From an uncultured Bacteroidales bacterium (GTDB lineage: Bacteria; Bacteroidota; Bacteroidia; Bacteroidales; Bacteroidaceae), in assembly GCA_902799685.1 (NCBI GenBank), contig CADCBO010000017.1, positions 1 to 63,544 on the forward strand: a stretch of 63,544 nucleotides of DNA. The letters are read 5' to 3'. Positions 45,321 to 53,350 of this stretch are shown here, piece after piece. Made by a program: the position numbers and the translations under genes. Below the pieces are notes generated by a model. The model saw only the letters and a program-made list of their open reading frames with translations, was not told the DNA's origin and did no database searches. Position 1 is the first letter of the stretch, and each line of letters starts with the position of its first letter.

Positions 45321-46148
45321 ATGAAAAGCAAGACCTTTTTCTCTTCATTGGTAGCATTACTGTATGCAGGAATGATATTATCTTCCTGCGAGCCGCTTGA
45401 GCCGTCAACATATACTGAAAGTTTTTACCGTATTGCTTCCGTCCGCTACAAGGACGGCAAGGCATCGCTCCTTATTGACTACACGGGAGAGACATACTAT
45501 TTCAGCAATTTCTCCACCCAGGCCGACATGAACAGATTCAATCTAAAGGACGGCGACCGCGTGATAGCGGGAATGACTGTATCGGCCGTAGGCAATATTG
45601 CCAATAACAAACTTACCCTTGATGAGGTGTCAAAGTTTGCAAAGAATGCCGTTGCCCAGTCGCGTCCGTCAGACACGCTTAATTACAAGTTTCAGTTTGA
45701 CGTACTCAACATCATAAAGATCCAATACCCCAAGATATGGTCACAAGGGCACCTTGTCAATATGGCCCCCACTTATGAGGTCTCTTCACAGGGTAAGAGT
45801 GTCCAATTCCACCTGTATCCCTTGGGAGCCAGCAATGACACCCTGACCATGAAGCTGTTCGCCGACATTCCCGATACAGTGTCTTCCCAGAATATTTTCT
45901 ATGAGCAGAAACTTCTGTGCTATGACATATCGACAATGAGAGATTCGGTATCCGATCCTGCAGAATACGCATATCGCGACAGTCTGCTGACCCTTCTCGC
46001 TAACGCCGGAAAAGATTCCATCACGGTCCAGATTCTTGCTGCCGATACACTGCGTCAGATATGGAACACCTCAAACGGAATCAAAGAAAGAAAATATTTC
46101 CCCATACCAAGGGCTGCCGTTTCAGTCTCCATCCCGTTTGATTTCTGA
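45321..46148 (+). CDS. NigD-like lipoprotein
   Basis: A 275-residue protein with lipoprotein signal (LYAGMILSSC). The body is beta-rich with ESFYRIASVRYKDGKASLLIDYTGETYYFSNF and GDRVIAGMTVSAVGNI, resembling NigD-type proteins of Bacteroidales, whose function is unknown. About 2/3 of the chain is not clearly conserved. Its start is 6 bp before smpB with which it may share a transcript. Confidence 0.65.
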   Translation: MKSKTFFSSLVALLYAGMILSSCEPLEPSTYTESFYRIASVRYKDGKASLLIDYTGETYYFSNFSTQADMNRFNLKDGDRVIAGMTVSAVGNIANNKLTLDEVSKFAKNAVAQSRPSDTLNYKFQFDVLNIIKIQYPKIWSQGHLVNMAPTYEVSSQGKSVQFHLYPLGASNDTLTMKLFADIPDTVSSQNIFYEQKLLCYDISTMRDSVSDPAEYAYRDSLLTLLANAGKDSITVQILAADTLRQIWNTSNGIKERKYFPIPRAAVSVSIPFDF

Positions 46149-46154
46149 TTACCG

Positions 46155-46619
46155 ATGGCCAAGCGCACCGCTTCAAAAAGCGTCAACATAAAGAACAAAC
46201 GTGCCACGTTTGACTATGAACTGATTGAAACATGGACTGCCGGAATTGTGCTCACCGGTACGGAAATCAAATCAATACGTGATTCCAAGGCCAGTCTGGC
46301 CGACACCTACTGCACCTTCATAAACGGCGAACTGTGGGTAAAGGGAATGCATGTGGCGCAATATTTCTACGGCTCATACAACAACCATGAGGCCAAGCGT
46401 GACCGCAAGCTTCTGCTTACCAGGAAGGAACTGCGCAAACTTGCCGCCGAAAGCAAGAACCCAGGCTTTACCATCATCCCCACCCGACTCTTTATAAATG
46501 ACACGGGCCTGGCTAAACTGGTAATAGCTCTTGCCAAAGGCAAGCACCAGTATGACAAACGCCAATCCATTAAGGAGAATGAGGACAAGAAGGCTATCGC
46601 CAAAGCCTTTTTGAATTGA
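46155..46619 (+). CDS. smpB: SsrA-binding protein SmpB
   Basis: Binds tmRNA and brings it to stalled ribosomes. The 154-residue protein begins [37 protein letters not shown], the SmpB hallmark, and ends in a basic tail ([20 protein letters not shown]). It follows the NigD-like gene by 6 bp. The stop codon lies in an inverted repeat shared with the convergent kinase gene. Confidence 0.96.
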   Translation: MAKRTASKSVNIKNKRATFDYELIETWTAGIVLTGTEIKSIRDSKASLADTYCTFINGELWVKGMHVAQYFYGSYNNHEAKRDRKLLLTRKELRKLAAESKNPGFTIIPTRLFINDTGLAKLVIALAKGKHQYDKRQSIKENEDKKAIAKAFLN

Positions 46620-46631
46620 GAATACTCAATT
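46614..46631. terminator. Short hairpin containing both stop codons of smpB and the FGGY kinase
   Basis: AATTGAG (46614-46620), AATA loop, CTCAATT (46625-46631). TGA of smpB (46617-46619) and of the minus-strand kinase (46626-46628) are both in the arms. It lacks a T run, so termination is uncertain. Confidence 0.5.
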
Positions 46632-48116
46632 ATGCTTGGCGCTGAGCATAACAGCATGCACGGCCTGCAGCCACCCCTGGCGATTGCGGATACGTTCCTC
46701 CGGCTTCATCTCCGGCAGACAGATCTCACTGATCTTGCGTAGCTCCTTTATTTCCTGTACGGATGTGTAGATACCGCAAGCGCAGCAGTTCAGTATTGCG
46801 GAACCTAAGCCGGAAGCTTCCTCCAGTCCAAGCCTCTTGACCGGGAATCCCAGGATATCAGCCTGAAACTGCATCAGGAAGTCATTCTTGGCAGACTCAC
46901 CGTCTATGCAGAGTTCACGAAGCGGTGTAGAGAGGTCGCGCATGGCCAGTTCCACCACATCGGCAACCTGATATGCTATTGATTCAAGAGCGGCCCTTAC
47001 AACATGGGCACGGGTAGTCTGCATGGTCAACCCGGTTATCATTGCCTTGGCATCAGGTACCCACCAGGGAGAACCCAATCCGTTGAATGCCGGCACAAAA
47101 TAGACACCGCCGTTGTTGGGCACGCTCTGCGCAAGAGTCTGAGTGTCTTCGTTCGAATCCACCAGACGAAGGTTATCGGTAATCCAGTCAAGGACTGCTC
47201 CCGATGAATGCACATGTCCTTCAAGAACGTAATAGTTATGGTCAAACAGAGAGAATCCTACAGAACAGACCATACCATTTGGTGCCGGAACGGGACTCTC
47301 GCCAATATTGAACATTACCGATGAGCCGGTACCATAGGTAGCCTTGCCCTCACCAGGCTCAAAACAGAGTTGTCCTACCAGGGCACCGTGCGAATTTCCC
47401 AACACACCGGCTATCTGAACAGGATGAGGCAGAAGGCCCTCCAGATCAGTCTCGCCAAACACGCTGTCCGATGGCTTTGTCTCCGGCAGCATACTTGCCG
47501 GAATGGTAAACACCCTCAGGATATCAGGATCCCACTCCAAAGTATTGATATTGAACAACAGTGTACGTGAAGCATTGGAATAGTCAGTTACATGCTCCTT
47601 GCCACCGGTAAGTTTCCATATGAGCCATGTATCAATAGTGCCAAGCAGGATATCGCCATTCTCGGCACGCTCCCTTACGCTTGGTATGTTGTCCAATATC
47701 CATTTCACACCGCTGGCAGAAAAATAGGTGTCCGGGAGAAGTCCGGTACGCTCCTTAATTGTAGCCTCGTAACCCTTGTCTATCAGTTCCTGGCAGAATG
47801 CTGCGCCACGGCGACACTGCCACAAAACGGCCGGATAGACAGGCTTACCTGTATTCCTGTCCCATACCACAACCGTCTCACGCTGGTTTACCAGCGAAAT
47901 GGAGAATGTTGCGTCAGCGTCCTTAGGAAGGTCCAGCTGCTTTATTGCAGCTACGGTATTGTCATATATCTCCTCTGCATCAGCTTCAGCCCAGTCTTCC
48001 TTGGGATGGTTAACCTTATGGGGAATTATCCTGTGATCGATCAGATTAAGCTTGTCGTCAAACAACAGCGCCTTTGATGATGAAGTGCGCTGGTCTATAG
48101 TTATGATATACCTCAT
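46626..48116 (-). CDS. FGGY carbohydrate kinase, glycerol kinase-like but divergent
   Basis: A 496-residue protein that aligns along its length with glycerol kinase (NQRETVVVWDRNTGKP; DTWLIWKLTGGKEHVTDYSNASRT; VVPAFNGLG-like YFVPAFNGLGSPWW; NDFLMQFQADILGFPV). R79, E80 and Y131 match sugar-binding residues, but the position of the catalytic Asp (D245 in E. coli GlpK) is N241, and the neighbouring Gln is S242. The ATP loop is DQRTSSSKA instead of DQGTTSSRA. So it may phosphorylate another substrate or be impaired. Coupled by 4-bp overlap to the lytic transglycosylase gene. Confidence 0.8.
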   Translation of the reverse strand: MRYIITIDQRTSSSKALLFDDKLNLIDHRIIPHKVNHPKEDWAEADAEEIYDNTVAAIKQLDLPKDADATFSISLVNQRETVVVWDRNTGKPVYPAVLWQCRRGAAFCQELIDKGYEATIKERTGLLPDTYFSASGVKWILDNIPSVRERAENGDILLGTIDTWLIWKLTGGKEHVTDYSNASRTLLFNINTLEWDPDILRVFTIPASMLPETKPSDSVFGETDLEGLLPHPVQIAGVLGNSHGALVGQLCFEPGEGKATYGTGSSVMFNIGESPVPAPNGMVCSVGFSLFDHNYYVLEGHVHSSGAVLDWITDNLRLVDSNEDTQTLAQSVPNNGGVYFVPAFNGLGSPWWVPDAKAMITGLTMQTTRAHVVRAALESIAYQVADVVELAMRDLSTPLRELCIDGESAKNDFLMQFQADILGFPVKRLGLEEASGLGSAILNCCACGIYTSVQEIKELRKISEICLPEMKPEERIRNRQGWLQAVHAVMLSAKHN

Positions 48117-48829
48117 TTATTCTTATTGTTATCTGCTAATTTCTCAAAAGCCCGGAACAGAAGGTCCTGACTCTTGTATTCATTGTATTTTCGGGTAACA
48201 CATCTGACATAGTTCAACGTCTCGGTTGCATCGAAAAAACCATACCGGCAAATGCTGTCGGTATAGACATCCGGGTCGGACAACGAAACCAGAACAGGTG
48301 TAAGACTGCTCCAGCTGTAACGGTTCACACCTTGTTTGCGTGCTACCCTCATTGCGTCAAATATATGGTTTGAACCGCCGTTGTAACTGCCCAGGATATA
48401 GTTTATCCTCTCTTTCTCATTAATGAAAGTGAACAGACTGTTCAACTGGCCGATATAATTAACCGCCACCATCACATCCAGTTCAACATTCTGTGCCATT
48501 GTGTCGGGAACACCCATCTTGGCCAAGGTGTGACGGTATGTGGACGGCATTATCTGCATAAGCCCCTGCGCCCCCCGGTATGAATGTGCCGCAGTGTCAA
48601 ACTTGGACTCCACGTAGGCAATGGCAGCCAGCATTTTCCAGTCACATACGCTGTCTGCATAGAGACGGAAAAGGGAATCATAAGGGGAAATGTAAAGGAA
48701 CTGCTCTTGGAACGGAGCTTCCTCAACAGGTGCTTCAGGCTGATGATTGCCACACCTTGTCCTGGAAAGGAAAAGTATCAATAGCAAGGCTGCGGCAAGA
48801 AGCAGGACTGTAAGTTTCCTTGCATTCAT
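48113..48829 (-). CDS. Membrane-anchored lytic transglycosylase, MltF/Slt-type
   Basis: Cleaves peptidoglycan glycan strands to form anhydromuropeptides. From the ATG at 48829 (MNARKLTVLLLAAALLLILF, membrane anchor) the protein is 238 residues; ATGs at 48859 and 48949 are open, but the latter lies upstream of the promoter at 48905-48935. Catalytic Glu is in AIAYVESKFDTA (E74 from 48829), followed by SYRGAQGLMQIMPST and NYILGSYNGG, the SLT motifs. First gene of a two-gene unit with the FGGY kinase. Confidence 0.9.
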   Translation of the reverse strand: MNARKLTVLLLAAALLLILFLSRTRCGNHQPEAPVEEAPFQEQFLYISPYDSLFRLYADSVCDWKMLAAIAYVESKFDTAAHSYRGAQGLMQIMPSTYRHTLAKMGVPDTMAQNVELDVMVAVNYIGQLNSLFTFINEKERINYILGSYNGGSNHIFDAMRVARKQGVNRYSWSSLTPVLVSLSDPDVYTDSICRYGFFDATETLNYVRCVTRKYNEYKSQDLLFRAFEKLADNNKNK

Positions 48830-48904
48830 TTCTGGCCCGTTGTATTTTGTCTCTACCATTGCAAACGTCGCGTCATCGGGCGACAAAAGTGTTCTTTCAG
48901 GCTG

Positions 48905-48935
48905 CAAATTTACTGCATTATTATCAATCTTCCAA
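48905..48935 (-). promoter_or_regulatory. Promoter of the lytic transglycosylase gene
   Basis: Minus strand: TTG (48933-48935), 20-bp spacer, TAAATTTG (48905-48912). Transcription should begin near 48899, which rules out the start at 48949. Confidence 0.75.
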
Positions 48936-49007
48936 AATACAAACTGCAATTAGTTTATTTTCACCTATTTATAAAATTAATAAAATTCAAAAAAACACGC
49001 CCAATTG

Positions 49008-49038
49008 TTGCATATACAAAACAAAGAGAGTATTTTTG
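49008..49038 (+). promoter_or_regulatory. Promoter of the histidine operon
   Basis: TTG (49008-49010), 20-bp spacer, TATTTTTG (49031-49038). The start should be near 49044, just 2-4 nt before the leader peptide ATG. Confidence 0.82.
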
Positions 49039-49046
49039 CAGTCGAA

Positions 49047-49094
49047 ATGAATAGAACAGCAACATATCACCATCACCATACCTGCAGATCCTAA
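49047..49094 (+). CDS. hisL: Histidine operon leader peptide
   Basis: A 15-codon reading frame: MNRTATYHHHHTCRS followed by TAA. Four consecutive His codons (CAC CAT CAC CAT) are the control codons. When charged tRNA-His is scarce, a ribosome would stall here and shift the RNA fold downstream. Its position between the promoter and an attenuator-type hairpin, ahead of hisG, is the classic layout. Confidence 0.85.
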   Translation: MNRTATYHHHHTCRS

Positions 49095-49095
49095 T

Positions 49096-49159
49096 CGGTA
49101 GGCTATGAATGGCGTATATTTATACAAGAGGCTTGCCGATACACGGTGAGCCTCTTTTT
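49096..49159 (+). promoter_or_regulatory. his attenuator: antiterminator and terminator
   Basis: Terminator: AAGAGGCT (49126-49133) pairs with AGCCTCTT (49149-49156), extended inside by CCG/CGG, followed by a T run (49155-49159). Antiterminator: CGGTAGGC (49096-49103) pairs over 8 bp (two G-U) with GCTTGCCG (49131-49138), which overlaps the terminator stem. The two folds are exclusive. A weaker 5' hairpin can form between TACC (49079-49082) and GGTA (49097-49100). Ribosome stalling at the His codons would release the antiterminator arm and allow hisG transcription. Confidence 0.8.
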
Positions 49160-49185
49160 GTTGAAATGATTAAAAACAAAATAAA

Positions 49186-50037
49186 ATGTTGAGAATAGCA
49201 GTACAATCCAAAGGGCGCCTCTATGACGAGACAATGGCGCTGCTCCAGGAGTCAGGCATCAGCCTAGGAGTATCCAAGAGAACTCTTCTGGTCCAGGCCG
49301 GAAACTTCCCCGTCGAGGTCCTGTTCCTGCGTGACGATGACATACCCCAGTCTGTGGCCGGCGGTGTGGCCGATGTAGGCATTGTAGGTGAAAACGAGTT
49401 TGTGGAGCGTGCCGAAAAGGCCGATGTTATCAAGCGTCTGGGATTCAGCCGTTGCCGCCTGTCGCTTGCTATACCCAAAGCTGTTGAATATCCTGGCGTT
49501 GAGTGGTTCAACGGCAAGAAGATAGCCACCTCCTACCCCGGAATCCTCAAAGCATTTCTCAAGCAGAAAGGCATAAAGGCTGAGACTCACGTAATTACAG
49601 GCTCAGTAGAAATCGCCCCCGGAATAGGTCTGGCCGATGCGATATTTGACATTGTAAGTTCAGGCTCCACGCTGGTAAGCAACAACCTTCGCGAAGTTGA
49701 CGTTGTGATGCAATCCGAAGCACTTCTTATTGGCAACCCCAAAATGGATTCGGAAAAGAAAGCCATACTTGAGGAGCTGCTGTTCCGCTTTGATGCAGTC
49801 AAGGCCGCCCAGGGCAAGAAATACATAATGATGAACGTACCTGATGACCGTATGAGTGAGGTCCTGGCCGAGCTCCCCGGCATCAAGAGCCCCACAGTGA
49901 TGCCACTGGCAACCAAGGGCTGGAGTTCAGTTCACACTGTACTGGATGAGAAACGTTTCTGGGAAATCATAGGCAAGCTCAAGGCTGCCGGTGCTGAAGG
50001 CATATTAGTTCTTCCCATTGAAAAGATGATTCTCTAA
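49186..50037 (+). CDS. hisG: ATP phosphoribosyltransferase, long form
   Basis: First step of histidine synthesis: ATP + PRPP to phosphoribosyl-ATP. The 283-residue protein is the long, HisZ-independent type with a C-terminal regulatory domain (about 205-283). Visible motifs: LRIAVQSKGRLYDETMALL, RDDDIPQSVAGGVADVGIVGENEF and the PRPP-binding DAIFDIVSSGSTLVSNNL. Feedback inhibition by histidine is expected for the long form. It is directly behind the attenuator and followed by the first 106-bp repeat. Confidence 0.96.
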   Translation: MLRIAVQSKGRLYDETMALLQESGISLGVSKRTLLVQAGNFPVEVLFLRDDDIPQSVAGGVADVGIVGENEFVERAEKADVIKRLGFSRCRLSLAIPKAVEYPGVEWFNGKKIATSYPGILKAFLKQKGIKAETHVITGSVEIAPGIGLADAIFDIVSSGSTLVSNNLREVDVVMQSEALLIGNPKMDSEKKAILEELLFRFDAVKAAQGKKYIMMNVPDDRMSEVLAELPGIKSPTVMPLATKGWSSVHTVLDEKRFWEIIGKLKAAGAEGILVLPIEKMIL

Positions 50038-50038
50038 T

Positions 50039-50144
50039 AATTGAGAATTGAAAATTGAGAATTCTTGGAGCAGCGAGAGGAGAGAAAGTTTACTTTCTAT
50101 CCCGAGTCGCGACAAGAATCATGGAACGAAGTGACATAATTGAG
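50039..50144. repeat. 106-bp his-operon repeat, copy 1
   Basis: One base differs from copy 2 at 51396-51501 (position 29 bp past the ATTCTTGG motif: G versus T in the AGAAAGTTTAC region). It starts and ends with AATTGAG and contains ATTCTTG/CAAGAAT arms plus a small AGAAAG/CTTTCT hairpin. It provides the TTG start of hisD at its right end. Confidence 0.92.
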
Positions 50145-51408
50145 CAAGGCTGAGTGGAAGCAGTTGTTGAGCCGTCCCGCGCTGAGCGTGGAGGGTCTCT
50201 ACGAGCGTGTCCAGGCTGTGCTTGACACTGTGCGCAAAGGCGGTGACCAAGCACTAAAGGATTATGAGCTGCAATTTGACAAGGTACAGCTTCACTCACT
50301 GGCAGTAAGTCAGGCCGAGCTTGATGAAGCCGCAGCACTTGTACCGTTGGAATTGCGTGATGCAATTGACCGCGCCGCCGTGAACATCCGCAAGTTCCAC
50401 ACCGCACAGCTACCATCACTGAGCAAGGTTGAGACTACTCCGGGCGTAACCTGCTGGCAGAAAGCAGTACCCATCACAAAGGTAGGTCTTTACATCCCCG
50501 GCGGCACAGCTCCTCTATTCTCGACCGTCCTGATGCTTGCCATCCCCGCCCGTACCGCAGGCTGCACGGAGATTGTTCTATGCACTCCTCCCGGACGTGA
50601 CGGAAAGGTCAACCCCGCCATACTCTACGCCGCACAAGTGGCTGGCGTAAACCGCTTCTTCAAACTGGGCGGATCACAGGCAATTGCCGCCTTGGCATAC
50701 GGCACCGAGAGTGTACCCAAGGTATCCAAGATATTCGGCCCCGGAAACCCATACGTTACCGCTGCCAAGCAGATAGTTTCACTCAAGGATGTGGCAATAG
50801 ATATGCCCGCCGGCCCGTCGGAAGTTGAGGTTATAGCCGATGCACAGGCCAATCCCGCTTTCGTGGCAGCCGATTTGCTTTCACAGGCCGAGCACGGACG
50901 CGACAGCCAGGTGCTGCTGGTTACCACATCTGCAGACCTCATTAACAAGGTTCAGGCCGAGGTTGACCGCCAGGTTGCCCTGCTTCCCCGCAACGAGATT
51001 GCAGAGGCTGCACTCGGCAACAGTCGTATGCTTCTGCTCAAGAACGATGATGAGATCATTGAGATGACCAATGAGTATGCTCCAGAGCACCTGATTATCC
51101 AGACTCAGAACGCCTCTGAACTTGCCGAGCGCGTAGTCAACGCAGGCAGCGTGTTCATCGGCCCATGGTCACCAGAGAGTGCAGGCGATTATGCATCTGG
51201 TACCAACCACACTCTGCCCACAAGCGGCTATGCCAAGGCGTATTCAGGCGTAAACATTGACAGTTTCATGCGCAAGATAACATTCCAGGAGCTCTCACGC
51301 GAGGGTCTCAAAGCACTTGGTCCCGTAATCGAGACTATGGCTGCCGGCGAGTATCTGGATGCACACAAGAACGCAGTAAGCATCCGCCTTGTGGAAATTG
51401 AGAATTGA
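50140..51408 (+). CDS. hisD: Histidinol dehydrogenase
   Basis: Last two steps of histidine synthesis (histidinol to histidine, NAD-dependent). Conserved parts include GLYIPGGTAPLFSTVLMLAIPA, GGSQAIAALAYGTESVPKV, DMPAGPSEV and QAEHGRDSQ with catalytic Glu/His region. No ATG is available: a TAA stop immediately precedes TTG at 50140, so TTG is the start. The first codons lie in the repeat; relatives have about seven more N-terminal residues before SKxEW, apparently lost. The last residues IEN and the TGA stop come from copy 2 of the repeat. Confidence 0.93.
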   Translation: MSKAEWKQLLSRPALSVEGLYERVQAVLDTVRKGGDQALKDYELQFDKVQLHSLAVSQAELDEAAALVPLELRDAIDRAAVNIRKFHTAQLPSLSKVETTPGVTCWQKAVPITKVGLYIPGGTAPLFSTVLMLAIPARTAGCTEIVLCTPPGRDGKVNPAILYAAQVAGVNRFFKLGGSQAIAALAYGTESVPKVSKIFGPGNPYVTAAKQIVSLKDVAIDMPAGPSEVEVIADAQANPAFVAADLLSQAEHGRDSQVLLVTTSADLINKVQAEVDRQVALLPRNEIAEAALGNSRMLLLKNDDEIIEMTNEYAPEHLIIQTQNASELAERVVNAGSVFIGPWSPESAGDYASGTNHTLPTSGYAKAYSGVNIDSFMRKITFQELSREGLKALGPVIETMAAGEYLDAHKNAVSIRLVEIEN

Positions 51409-51501
51409 AAATTGAGAATTCTTGGAGCAGCGAGAGGAGAGAAATTTTACTTTCTATCCCGAGTCGCGACAAGAATCATGGAACGAAGTGACATAATTGA
51501 G
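51396..51501. repeat. 106-bp his-operon repeat, copy 2
   Basis: Same length and orientation as copy 1 with 105/106 identity. It supplies the hisD stop codon (51406-51408) and ends 2 bp before the hisC ATG. A 9-codon ATG frame in it (MERSDIIEI) ends in TGA that overlaps the hisC ATG (ATGA). Confidence 0.92.
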
Positions 51502-51503
51502 AT

Positions 51504-52538
51504 ATGAAAAAGCTTGAAGAGCTGGTTAGACCCAATATATGGTCGTTGAGTCCGTACACATCGGCCCGTGACGAATATCAGGGCAAGGATGCCAAGGTGT
51601 TCCTGGATGCCAATGAGAACCCCTACAACGACCCGGTGAACCGTTACCCTGACCCGTTGCAGCGCGAGCTCAAGCAGCGCATATCGGTAATCAAGGGCGT
51701 TCCTGCAGACAGCATTTTCTTTGGCAACGGCAGCGATGAGGCCATTGACCTGATGTACCGCATATTCTGCCGCCCGGGTATAGACAATGCCGTAGCCATC
51801 GAGCCCACCTACGGAATGTACGGAGTGTGTGCCGATATCAACGACGTGGAGTACCGCCGTGTGCTTATGGATGAGAACTTCCAGCCCGATGCTGACAAAC
51901 TGCTTGCAGCCGTTGACGCCAACACAAAGCTGATATTCTTCTGTTCACCCAACAACCCCAGCGGCAACAACATTGACCGCAGTGTCATTGACAAAGTACT
52001 TGACAGTTTTGACGGTATTGTAATTGTTGATGAGGCCTACATTGACTTTGCAGGCGTACCCTCATATCTCAGGCAGTTGGAGTCCCGCCCCAATCTGATC
52101 GTACTACAGACCTTCTCCAAAGCATGGGGAATGGCCGGAATCCGTTTAGGAATGGCGTTCGCGCAGCCGGAGATAATAGGTATAATGAACAAAGTCAAAT
52201 ACCCATATAACATAAACATGCTCACGCAGCAGCGCGCCATAGAAGAGGTGATGCAGCATGACCGGGTAAAGAATTGGGTTGATTCCATCCTGAAAGAGCG
52301 CACCCGCCTGATGGATGAATTCAGAAAACTGAATTGCACCATTAAGGTCTATCCGTCCGATGCCAATTTCTTCCTGGCACGCGTAAAGGATGCCACCGCC
52401 ACCTACAACTACCTTGTTGACTGTGGAATCATAGTCCGCAACCGCAGCAAGATAGCTCTGTGCGGCAACAGCCTACGCGTAACGATAGGCACTGCCCCTG
52501 AAAACAATGCCCTTCTTGACGCACTGAAGAAAGTGTAA
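51504..52538 (+). CDS. hisC: Histidinol-phosphate aminotransferase
   Basis: Class II aminotransferase, 344 residues, full length. Active-site residues: N151 (SPNNPSG), D177 and Y179 (VDEAYIDF), K206 ([14 protein letters not shown]). N-terminus [18 protein letters not shown] and [10 protein letters not shown] are HisC signatures. The ATG is 2 bp after the repeat. It is followed by a toxin-antitoxin pair and then hisB. Confidence 0.96.
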   Translation: MKKLEELVRPNIWSLSPYTSARDEYQGKDAKVFLDANENPYNDPVNRYPDPLQRELKQRISVIKGVPADSIFFGNGSDEAIDLMYRIFCRPGIDNAVAIEPTYGMYGVCADINDVEYRRVLMDENFQPDADKLLAAVDANTKLIFFCSPNNPSGNNIDRSVIDKVLDSFDGIVIVDEAYIDFAGVPSYLRQLESRPNLIVLQTFSKAWGMAGIRLGMAFAQPEIIGIMNKVKYPYNINMLTQQRAIEEVMQHDRVKNWVDSILKERTRLMDEFRKLNCTIKVYPSDANFFLARVKDATATYNYLVDCGIIVRNRSKIALCGNSLRVTIGTAPENNALLDALKKV

Positions 52539-52574
52539 TAATTCCATATTTCAACATTTTAAGCGCAAAAATTA

Positions 52575-52603
52575 TTGTATTTCAAAATATAATAATACAT
52601 TTG
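52575..52603 (+). promoter_or_regulatory. Promoter of the higBA pair
   Basis: TTG (52575-52577), 18-bp spacer, TACATTTG (52596-52603), ending 8 bp before the HigB ATG. It lies directly after hisC, so the pair can be expressed on its own. Confidence 0.65.
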
Positions 52604-52611
52604 CGGTCAGT

Positions 52612-52911
52612 ATGAGAATTGTATCACATAGGCGATTGGTTGAGTTCTATAGTTCAGAAGGGCACAAAGACTCACAAGCGGCATTGGAAAGATGGTATGA
52701 TATCGCCGAAAATGCACAGTGGCATAATCTGTCAGAGATAAAAGTAGATTTCCCATCAACAGATTATGTAGGCAATCAGCATTACGTGTTCAATATCAAA
52801 GGCAACAAATACCGTCTTGTGGTAGTTGTCAAATTTACTATCAGCCACATTTTCATACGTTTTGTGGGAACACATGACGAATATGAAAAAATCGACGTTT
52901 CAACAATATAA
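52612..52911 (+). CDS. higB: HigB-type mRNA interferase toxin
   Basis: A 99-residue RelE-fold toxin of the HigB family: MRIVSHRRLVEFYSSEGH, KDSQAALERWYDIAENAQWHN, VFNIKGNKYRLVVVVKFTISHIFIRFVGTHDEYE. Such toxins cut mRNA at the ribosome unless bound by the antitoxin. It precedes the antitoxin gene as in other HigBA pairs, has its own promoter and is inserted between hisC and hisB. Confidence 0.9.
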   Translation: MRIVSHRRLVEFYSSEGHKDSQAALERWYDIAENAQWHNLSEIKVDFPSTDYVGNQHYVFNIKGNKYRLVVVVKFTISHIFIRFVGTHDEYEKIDVSTI

Positions 52912-52930
52912 TATAAAAAGGATAAGTCAT

Positions 52931-53293
52931 ATGAAGAATATCACCAAAGAACAATATGAATTCGCGCAAGCCAGAATAGAGGAACTTCTTCCGCTTGTTG
53001 ACGACAACACTCCAGCCAATGACCGTAATGCCGTAGAACTTACTATGGTATCGGATGTTGTAATAGAATATGAGAAAGAGCACTATCCTATAAGTAAGCC
53101 CAGTATATCACAACTCATCCAGACCTCATTGGATGAAAAGAACATGAGCCAGAAACAGCTTGCCACAGAGATAGGTGTAAGCCCTTCACGTATAAGTGAT
53201 TATGTATCCGGCCGCGCAGAACCTACGCTCAAGATAGCCCGTATGCTATGTTCTATACTCAACATTCCTCCTTCTGTAATGTTAGGTTTCTAA
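52931..53293 (+). CDS. higA: HigA-type antitoxin, XRE/HTH
   Basis: A 120-residue protein: N-terminal half (about 1-70) is a toxin-binding region (TKEQYEFAQARIEELLPLVDD), C-terminal half is an XRE helix-turn-helix (MSQKQLATEIGVSPSRISDYVSGRAEPTLKIARML). It should neutralise HigB and repress the shared promoter. Start at 52931 is preferred over 52826, which lies inside higB. Confidence 0.9.
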   Translation: MKNITKEQYEFAQARIEELLPLVDDNTPANDRNAVELTMVSDVVIEYEKEHYPISKPSISQLIQTSLDEKNMSQKQLATEIGVSPSRISDYVSGRAEPTLKIARMLCSILNIPPSVMLGF

Positions 53294-53350
53294 GTACAGA
53301 TTATTCATGTAATATCAGGAATTAACCAACTTCGCATCGTTAACAAAAAA

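Noticed and set aside
48830-48949. ATG at 48949 as start of the lytic transglycosylase
   Set aside because: It lies upstream of the promoter at 48905-48935 and adds 40 residues unlike a signal or anchor.
50039-51501. CRISPR-like repeat pair
   Set aside because: Only two copies, 106 bp each, 1.25 kb apart with a gene between; no spacers and no cas genes.
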